NCBI GenBank assembly: GCA_947572405.1
Contig: CANPBV010000017.1
Span: forward strand, 1 to 19,307
Reading direction: 5' to 3'
DNA length: 19,307 bases
Source: an uncultured Mycoplasmatota bacterium
GTDB taxonomy: Bacteria; Bacillota_I; Bacilli_A; RF39; UBA660
Shown here: piece after piece, positions 14,819-19,307 of the stretch
Position numbering within the stretch: the first letter of the stretch is position 1
How the letters are laid out: the number at the start of each line of letters is the position of its first letter
The notes under the pieces: generated by a model
Database searches by the model: none
What the model was told of the DNA's origin: nothing
Seen by the model: only the letters and a program-made list of their open reading frames with translations
Program-made: the position numbers and the translations under genes

Positions 14819-15129
14819 TGGAAATTATTCATGGAAAAGAAAATGAATTCGAAAGTTTAATCAGTGGAGAACTTGTTTTGGTAGATTTTTATGCTACTTG
14901 GTGTGGCCCTTGTAAAATGTTAGGGTCAGTCCTAGAAGAAGTAGCAAGCGAAAGAACAGATGTAAAAATTGTAAAAATGGATGTGGATGAATGTCCAGAA
15001 CTTTCTAAGAAATATGCGATTATGAGTGTTCCAACTTTAATGCTATTTAAAGATGGAAACGTTATTTCTACAGAACATGGATTTATACCAAAAGTAATGT
15101 TAACAAAATGGTTAGAAGAAAACAAATGA
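14818..15129 (+). CDS. trxA: Thioredoxin
   Basis: A 103-residue single-domain thioredoxin, cytosolic (no signal), reducing disulfides in ribonucleotide reductase and other proteins. The active site is FYATWCGPCKM with Cys29 and Cys32, Asp23 is the buried Asp, and the cis-proline is Pro72 in SVPTLMLFKDG. VDFYA, KMDVDE and GFIPK are in their usual places. ATG 14818 overlaps the cvpA stop (TAATG), so it is coupled. Stop TGA is followed by TAA and a strong terminator. Confidence 0.97.
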   Translation: MEIIHGKENEFESLISGELVLVDFYATWCGPCKMLGSVLEEVASERTDVKIVKMDVDECPELSKKYAIMSVPTLMLFKDGNVISTEHGFIPKVMLTKWLEENK

Positions 15130-15135
15130 TAATAT

Positions 15136-15167
15136 AGTCTATAATGATAACGTTATAGACTTTTTTT
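15136..15167 (+). terminator. Intrinsic terminator of cvpA-trxA
   Basis: AGTCTATAA (15136-15144) pairs perfectly with TTATAGACT (15153-15161), 8-base loop, then seven T. Confidence 0.85.
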
Positions 15168-15208
15168 AAAAATTATCAGAAATACATATATATTTTTATC
15201 ATGCAATA

Positions 15209-15217
15209 TGGTATACT
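15209..15217 (+). promoter_or_regulatory. Extended -10 promoter of the repeat-protein gene
   Basis: TGG-TATACT is an extended -10 element; no clear -35. The start near 15223 gives a short leader with AGGTGAT at 15229-15235. Confidence 0.5.
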
Positions 15218-15238
15218 ATTATCATACGAGGTGATATT

Positions 15239-15463
15239 ATGGATCGAGAAGAAAGAAATATGAAGGGCACTCAATTGTCCATTCCAGGTTGGCATTTTGA
15301 GCAAGAAATGGATCAGTTAGTGATTCCAGGTTGGAATTTTGAGAAGGGAATGGATCAGTTAGTGATTTCAAATTGGAATTCAGAAAATACAGCGCCAGTA
15401 GAACCTTTGCCTTCCACAAATAATGTGAAAGTAAAAACAATGAGATATCCAGGCCGGCACTAA
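15239..15463 (+). CDS. Small Trp-rich tandem-repeat protein of unknown function
   Basis: A 74-residue protein I do not recognise. ATG 15239 has AGGTGAT and an extended -10 promoter, and a perfect hairpin ends the unit, so it looks like a real, independent gene. After a charged start (MDREERNMKGT) come three 14-residue repeats, at residues 12-25, 26-39 and 40-53, following QL.IPGW.FE..MD; the third is degenerate (QLVISNWNSENTAP). A Pro-rich linker and a basic end YPGRH follow, the latter looking like a faded IPGWH. There is no signal peptide, membrane segment or cysteine. The repeats are acidic, each with one Trp. It may be a short-motif scaffold, a ligand-binding peptide or a multi-core peptide precursor; none is demonstrated. 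Confidence 0.7.
   Translation: MDREERNMKGTQLSIPGWHFEQEMDQLVIPGWNFEKGMDQLVISNWNSENTAPVEPLPSTNNVKVKTMRYPGRH
15272..15397 (+). repeat. Three 42-base in-frame tandem repeats
   Basis: Units 15272-15313, 15314-15355 and 15356-15397, exactly 42 bases each. By hand count units 1 and 2 share 33 of 42 bases; the third is more diverged towards its end. All keep the reading frame. Confidence 0.85.
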
Positions 15464-15531
15464 AAGTGGAAGCAATATATCTCTAGAAAAGAGAATGTTA
15501 GCAAATTAAAAATATATAGTAAAAACTGAAT

Positions 15532-15558
15532 AAAGCAGAAATTCCTTTCTGCTTTTCT
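15532..15558 (+). terminator. Terminator hairpin after the repeat-protein gene
   Basis: AAAGCAGAAA (15532-15541) pairs perfectly with TTTCTGCTTT (15546-15555) around a 4-base loop; the T-tract is short and interrupted (TTTTCT). Confidence 0.65.
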
Positions 15559-15559
15559 A

Positions 15560-15588
15560 TTGACCGAAAAATTGGATCCTAGTATAAT
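15560..15588 (+). promoter_or_regulatory. Promoter of the TtcA-like gene
   Basis: TTGACC (15560-15565) and a perfect TATAAT (15583-15588) are 17 bases apart. The predicted start near 15595 lies downstream of the ATG at 15591, which argues that this ATG is not the translation start. Confidence 0.75.
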
Positions 15589-15632
15589 AAATGAAGAAGG
15601 AAAAGGATATCATAAAAAATGGTAGTGATGAT

Positions 15633-16460
15633 ATGGAAAAATATAAAGAAATAGAAAAAAGTATTATAAAAAAGTACCGAAAAAAAATATGGGGTCGATT
15701 TGTTCGAGCTATTACAGATTATGAATTAATCAAAGAAAATGATAAAATTGCAGTTTGCATTTCTGGTGGGAAAGATTCCTTTTTGCTTGCCAAATGTATG
15801 CAAGAAATTAAACGGCACGGCAAAATGAATTTTGAATTGGCGTTTATTGTAATGGATCCTGGGTATAATAAAAAAAATAGGGAGTTAATTATAGAAAATG
15901 CTCACAAAATGAATATCCCAATCACAATGTTTGAAAGTAATATTTTCGATTCTGTGACTACATTAACAGAGGGAAACCCTTGTTATTTATGTGCTAGAAT
16001 GAGAAGGGGATTTCTATACAGTAAAGCAAAAGAATTAGGCTGCAATAAGATTGCTCTAGGACATCATTTTGATGATGCCATTGAAACGGTTTTACTCTCT
16101 ATGTTTTATGGCGGTGAAATAAAAACGATGATGCCAAAACTTCATAGTGAAAACTTTGAAGGGATGGAACTCATAAGACCTCTTTACTATGTCAAGGAAC
16201 ATGACATTATCGCTTGGGGAAAAAGTAATTATTTAGAATTTTTAAATTGTGCTTGCAGATTTACAGAGCATACAGAAACAGTGGATCCAAGTCTTTCAAA
16301 ACGCCTAGAGATGAAATCTTTAATCAATGAATTTCGAAAAAAAAGTGATTATGTTGATATCAATATTTTTAGAAGTATTGAAAATGTCAATTTAAACGCG
16401 ATAATTGCTTATCGAAAAGACGGAAAAAAATATTCGTTTTTAGATGAATATGATAAATAG
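15633..16460 (+). CDS. ttcA: TtcA-family tRNA 2-thiocytidine synthetase-like PP-loop ATPase
   Basis: A 275-residue PP-loop (N-type ATP pyrophosphatase) protein. It shows the adenylation motif SGGKDS (44-49), Cys117-Tyr-Leu-Cys120, GHHFDD (143-148) and a third cysteine site at 206/208 in LNCACRF. This is the arrangement of TtcA-like enzymes, which use a [4Fe-4S] cluster held by three cysteines to thiolate tRNA, classically cytidine 32. The exact tRNA target in this organism is inferred. The chosen start, ATG 15633, gives the family-like opening MEKYKEIEKSIIKKYRK. The ATG at 15591 overlaps the promoter and would precede the transcript. The ribosome-binding site of 15633 is poor (GGTAGTGAT). It lies 13 bases before the deacetylase gene and is probably co-transcribed with it. 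Confidence 0.85.
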   Translation: MEKYKEIEKSIIKKYRKKIWGRFVRAITDYELIKENDKIAVCISGGKDSFLLAKCMQEIKRHGKMNFELAFIVMDPGYNKKNRELIIENAHKMNIPITMFESNIFDSVTTLTEGNPCYLCARMRRGFLYSKAKELGCNKIALGHHFDDAIETVLLSMFYGGEIKTMMPKLHSENFEGMELIRPLYYVKEHDIIAWGKSNYLEFLNCACRFTEHTETVDPSLSKRLEMKSLINEFRKKSDYVDINIFRSIENVNLNAIIAYRKDGKKYSFLDEYDK

Positions 16461-16473
16461 AAGTAGGTGATGT

Positions 16474-17877
16474 ATGATGGAAAAAGAGGAAAATGTCTTA
16501 TTTGTAGTTGCCATCATATTACTTATCGCCGACTTTTTTGTTGTCTTTTTTTTAAATGTTATTCCTAAAATCAGGTTAGAAAAAGGAAACATCGTTTTAA
16601 ATCTAAATGATATTTATATAGAACCAGGATATCATGCCTCTAAACTTTATTCTGACATGACTAATAAAGTAATTGTCAACAACAATATCAATACAAAAAG
16701 AATAGGAACCTATAAAGTAATATATACCATCTATTATAATGGACAAGCATACCAAAAAGTACGTTATGTATCAGTTTTGGATCAAACTCCGCCAACAATT
16801 ACATTAAAAGGATCTAATCCAGCAATTGTTTGCCCAAAGAAAACCTATGAAGAAGAAGGATATGAAAGTATAGATAATTATGATGGTGATTTAACCAAGA
16901 ATGTAATCTTAAAAAATAACACAAATCATATTCTATATTCTGTACGGGATCATTCGGGAAATTTTTTTTCCATAAAGCGAAACATTCAATATGAAGACAA
17001 TGAAGAACCTGTTATTACATTAAAAGGGGGCAATGCATACTCCCTCTATATTGGCGAAACTTACCAGGAACCAGGCTATCAAGCGATTGATAACTGTGAT
17101 GGAGATATTACCAATAAAGTAACTACCACATCTAATTTAGATACCAATAAGATAGGAAGTTATGAAATTATTTACGAAGTAAAGGATAGTTCCTCAAGGA
17201 CTGCCAAAATAAGTAGAAAAGTAGTTGTATTAGGACCAAAACCATCAAACGGGAAAATAATTTATTTGACCTTTGATGATGGTCCAAGTTCTTCTATTAC
17301 CCCTGAGCTTTTAGATATTCTAAAAGAAGAAAACGTAAAAGCAACTTTTTTTGTTTTAAATCGTGGATCTAGTTTAGACTATTTAATAAAACGAGAATAC
17401 GAAGAAGGACACACAGTCGCACTCCATGGAAGCAGTCACAATTATAAGCAAATCTATAGTTCTGTAACCGCTTTCTTTGATGATTTAAGCATCATTCAAA
17501 ATAAAGTGGAATCCATTACAGGGGAAAAGCCTATGATTATTCGTTTTCCCGGCGGAAGTTCTAATACGATCAGCCGATTTAATCCAGGTATTATGACTAT
17601 ACTAACAAAAGAAGTCAAAGCAAGAGGTTATCATTACTTTGACTGGAATGTGGGAAGTGGAGATTCAGGAGAAGCACATACAGCAGATGAAGTATATCAC
17701 AATGTTATAAAAAATTTAGGAAATAATAATAATATAATTTTAATGCATGATTTTGGCGGAAATTACAAAACATTACATGCTATTCGAAAAATTATTCAAT
17801 ATGGGAAAAATAATGGTTACACCTTTGAAAAAATTACAATGAATACTTTAGAAACTCATCACCGAGTAGCCAATTAG
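16474..17877 (+). CDS. Membrane-anchored polysaccharide deacetylase with three Ig-like (DUF5011-type) modules
   Basis: A 467-residue cell-surface enzyme. One N-terminal membrane helix (about 9-30) acts as anchor. Three beta-rich Ig-like modules follow (about 38-102, 108-173 and 179-253), each with the EPGY/EEGY...DG(D).T..V and GTY/GSY.V.Y.V pattern of DUF5011-type surface domains. The C-terminal NodB deacetylase domain (about 258-455) has all motifs: TFDDGPS (Asp268, Asp269), HGSSHNY (His318, His322), RFPGG (Arg357), DWNVGSGD (Asp390) and LMHD (His425). It probably deacetylates GlcNAc of peptidoglycan or another surface glycan, as PgdA-like enzymes do. AGGTGA at 16465-16470 allows either ATG 16474 or 16477. 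The modules probably hold the catalytic domain away from the membrane. Confidence 0.93.
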   Translation: MMEKEENVLFVVAIILLIADFFVVFFLNVIPKIRLEKGNIVLNLNDIYIEPGYHASKLYSDMTNKVIVNNNINTKRIGTYKVIYTIYYNGQAYQKVRYVSVLDQTPPTITLKGSNPAIVCPKKTYEEEGYESIDNYDGDLTKNVILKNNTNHILYSVRDHSGNFFSIKRNIQYEDNEEPVITLKGGNAYSLYIGETYQEPGYQAIDNCDGDITNKVTTTSNLDTNKIGSYEIIYEVKDSSSRTAKISRKVVVLGPKPSNGKIIYLTFDDGPSSSITPELLDILKEENVKATFFVLNRGSSLDYLIKREYEEGHTVALHGSSHNYKQIYSSVTAFFDDLSIIQNKVESITGEKPMIIRFPGGSSNTISRFNPGIMTILTKEVKARGYHYFDWNVGSGDSGEAHTADEVYHNVIKNLGNNNNIILMHDFGGNYKTLHAIRKIIQYGKNNGYTFEKITMNTLETHHRVAN

Positions 17878-17912
17878 AATGGAATTCGAAGTCTTGCTTT
17901 AATTGGTTACTT
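17869..17912. terminator. Weak hairpin between convergent genes
   Basis: GCCAATTA (17869-17876) pairs with TAATTGGT (17900-17907), one wobble, with a 23-base loop, then a T-rich stretch. The long loop makes it a weak candidate. Confidence 0.3.
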
Positions 17913-19202
17913 TTCTTTTAATTCTTTTTTGGTATAAACCTTTCTGCTAATTACATTAGTATTTTTTAACTTAAACCGAGCATTTAAATAATCGTAATAA
18001 GCTCCTGGGGTAATAATTCCATTCACACATAAAATTTGTTTTCCGATAGAGCTTAAAACATATTGAGCTAACATTGCGCAGTTTGTTTTTAACACGAAAA
18101 ACTTCCTATATTTTCCTTTTATAATTTTATAAAACTTCCCATTTGCGTACTTATAAATTTCACTTGACATATCTTGATAGTGCCCATTTGGGAGCAGTCC
18201 TTTTTCAAATTGTTCTAAATCGGAATAATAAGGTTCTGTATTCGTTGTAAGCAACTTTTGAAGTTGTTCTTTGACAACCGTTTTCTCCTTTTCGGTCAGA
18301 CAAAGACCGAATTCAACAAGATAACGTTCCTTTTTATCAACCATATACTCGATATATTTTTCTTTGTCAGCTACTAAAATAACCCCATCTCCGATAGTAT
18401 CAAATAAGCTTCTAGAATGCATATCATAATTTCCATAAGAATAGATTTTCTCATCGAATGCGATTTCCATATGACCCATTGCAGCAGTTCCGCTTTTTGC
18501 CAAATGAATCAAAACATAAAGATCTGGAACATCTGATTGCTTCTTATAACTGAAACTATCGCTTTCGACCTCTAATATTTCATTTACTAAAGTGATTAAT
18601 TTTCTTGGAATAAATGCATTTAAAATAGCAGGAAGCGGGATTTGAATTTGTTGTTTAATGCGATCAGTTGTTCTTTTTGGGATTAAAACTGTAAAGAAAT
18701 CCGTAATTTTAGTAAGTCCATAGCCAATCAAGTAAATACCTAAAATAATAGAAGTTACCTGAATATTTTGTTCTTTATTAAATAGTAGAGGAATTAAAAA
18801 TAAAATAAGAAATAAAATGTTTAGAATCACTCGTAGGCGTCCTTTAATTTTATATTTTCGGTAAATCAAATATTGAATGCTATTAATAATGGTATGAAGT
18901 AACAAGTAAAGCCCAAAACAAATCCCCAGACTATGTAAAATAAAGTTTGGGAATGACAATACTGCAATACCTATAAGAATATCTTGAATGCCAGTTATAA
19001 TAGGTAGCCAAACATTTTTTTTGTTCTTTTCCCATAATAATTTAAAAATAGAAAAAACACCAAATGAGACTGTTAAGCCACCAAAAATCAAAAGTAAAAT
19101 CTTTAAAGTCAAATGATTGATAAAAAATAGACAAACCCCTAAAATAATAAATGTAATCCCATTTAATAGTAGGGTAGTTGCATTGATACTTTTTGCAAGC
19201 AT
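17907..19202 (-). CDS. Polytopic membrane protein (HdeD/DUF308-like) with a C-terminal permuted NlpC/P60-like domain
   Basis: A 431-residue two-part protein. Residues 10-170 form about six membrane helices with the GI..I..G......P segmented pattern of HdeD/DUF308 proteins. After a linker (175-222), the soluble part starts PDLYVLIHLA and has AMGHMEIAFDEKIYSYGNYD (His244) and, about 130 residues later, VLKTNCAMLAQYVLSSIG (Cys375). A His-then-Cys order with GH...(I/V)Y.YG and NC resembles circularly permuted papain-like domains (LRAT, YiiX and DUF4105 types), so a thiol hydrolase or acyltransferase is inferred; this is motif reading, not proof. ATG 19200-19202 has GGAG 8 bases upstream and a good promoter. 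It ends convergent to the deacetylase gene, with a very basic tail. Confidence 0.75.
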   Translation of the reverse strand: MLAKSINATTLLLNGITFIILGVCLFFINHLTLKILLLIFGGLTVSFGVFSIFKLLWEKNKKNVWLPIITGIQDILIGIAVLSFPNFILHSLGICFGLYLLLHTIINSIQYLIYRKYKIKGRLRVILNILFLILFLIPLLFNKEQNIQVTSIILGIYLIGYGLTKITDFFTVLIPKRTTDRIKQQIQIPLPAILNAFIPRKLITLVNEILEVESDSFSYKKQSDVPDLYVLIHLAKSGTAAMGHMEIAFDEKIYSYGNYDMHSRSLFDTIGDGVILVADKEKYIEYMVDKKERYLVEFGLCLTEKEKTVVKEQLQKLLTTNTEPYYSDLEQFEKGLLPNGHYQDMSSEIYKYANGKFYKIIKGKYRKFFVLKTNCAMLAQYVLSSIGKQILCVNGIITPGAYYDYLNARFKLKNTNVISRKVYTKKELKEK

Positions 19203-19225
19203 ACCACCAACTCCAATTACTATAT

Positions 19226-19254
19226 ATCATATAATAAAAGAAGAAAATAGTCAA
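19226..19254 (-). promoter_or_regulatory. Promoter of the HdeD/NlpC-like gene
   Basis: On the minus strand TTGACT (19249-19254) and TATGAT (19226-19231) are 17 bases apart. Confidence 0.7.
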
Positions 19255-19285
19255 AACTTAGTGTAAAGAGTTATGGGGATTTTGA

Positions 19286-19307
19286 ATGAAAAAAGTAAAA
19301 ATCCTTT
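19286..19307 (+). CDS. Possible start of a plus-strand gene cut by the window edge
   Basis: ATG 19286 follows GGGGA (19275-19279) by 6 bases and opens MKKVKIL up to the last base. The composition is typical of a cytosolic protein start in A+T-rich Firmicutes, but seven codons cannot identify it. It would be divergent from the minus-strand membrane gene. Confidence 0.35.

Noticed and set aside
15272..15397. Tandem repeats as a CRISPR array
   Set aside because: Units are contiguous without spacers, in frame, and diverged; they code for protein.
15237..15440. Open frame antisense to the repeat protein, also repetitive
   Set aside because: Its repeats are simply the complement of the 42-base units; the plus strand has the promoter, ribosome-binding site and terminator.
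15591..15632. Upstream start of the TtcA-like protein
   Set aside because: The ATG lies between the -10 box and the predicted transcription start and adds residues unlike the family.
15239..16460. Repeat protein plus TtcA-like enzyme as a peptide-modification pair
   Set aside because: A terminator and a separate strong promoter lie between them, and the enzyme has standard TtcA features for tRNA thiolation; nothing ties it to the peptide.
19042..19254. 70-codon minus-strand frame at the right end
   Set aside because: It overlaps the well-supported membrane-protein gene in another frame and begins inside its promoter.
1..19307. Mycoplasma-type genetic code (TGA as Trp)
   Set aside because: rnhC and trxA end naturally at TGA, and conserved Trp positions, such as WCGPC in trxA, use TGG.

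Overview
The window is strongly A+T-rich and reads as chromosomal DNA of a low-GC Firmicute of the Bacilli/Erysipelotrichia/RF39-Mollicutes neighbourhood. The clues are gene families typical of Gram-positives (RNase HIII, CvpA, a ComN-like regulator, a fused SecDF, a bifunctional Rel, a SpoVB-type flippase) and a gene order recalling two Bacillus subtilis loci. TGA is used as a genuine stop (rnhC, trxA) and Trp is coded by TGG, so the mycoplasma code is not in use. No phage, transposase, CRISPR array, tRNA or rRNA is visible.

Layout. (1) 1-716: 3' part of a murF-like cell-wall ligase, cut by the window edge. (2) 717-1367: a 650-base stretch without an intact gene. It holds a 13-codon ORF with a strong ribosome-binding site and, at 1172-1249, an apparent fossil: the first 25 codons of a protein resembling the helical domain linked to 5-hmdU DNA kinases. 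It ends with a perfect-consensus promoter for tgt. (3) 1368-11424: a block matching the B. subtilis order tgt-yajC-yrzE-yrbG-spoVB-comN-secDF-(recJ-apt)-relA-dtd, but rearranged. A metallophosphoesterase sits where yajC would be, the yrzE-like and spoVB-like genes are on the minus strand, a prepilin-like gene has been added before comN, and recJ and apt are missing. (4) 11430-12956: an AI-2E family permease and a second prepilin-like gene, a paralogue of the first with its own promoter. (5) 13027-15129: rnhC (minus) diverging from cvpA-trxA, an eroded form of the rnhC-zapA-cvpA-polX-mutS2-trxA neighbourhood. (6) 15239-19202: an accessory-looking tail with a tiny Trp-rich tandem-repeat protein, a TtcA-like tRNA thiolase, a membrane-anchored polysaccharide deacetylase with three Ig-like modules, and on the minus strand a polytopic membrane protein with a cytosolic or surface cysteine-peptidase-like domain. 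A new plus-strand gene may begin at the right edge.

How they fit together. Most genes are core housekeeping: envelope building (MurF, SpoVB-like flippase, deacetylase), protein export (SecDF), translation fidelity and tRNA modification (Tgt, Dtd, TtcA-like), stringent response (Rel), genome maintenance (RNase HIII) and redox (thioredoxin). Transcription units are short and well delimited: most have a recognisable sigma-A type promoter, several end in perfect intrinsic hairpins, and two of those hairpins appear to serve convergent genes on both strands. Several genes use AGGTGAT as Shine-Dalgarno sequence; the GTG inside it gives false upstream starts, corrected here. The least explained items are the repeat protein, the orphan paired prepilins, the fossil gene and the fused membrane/cysteine-peptidase-like protein.
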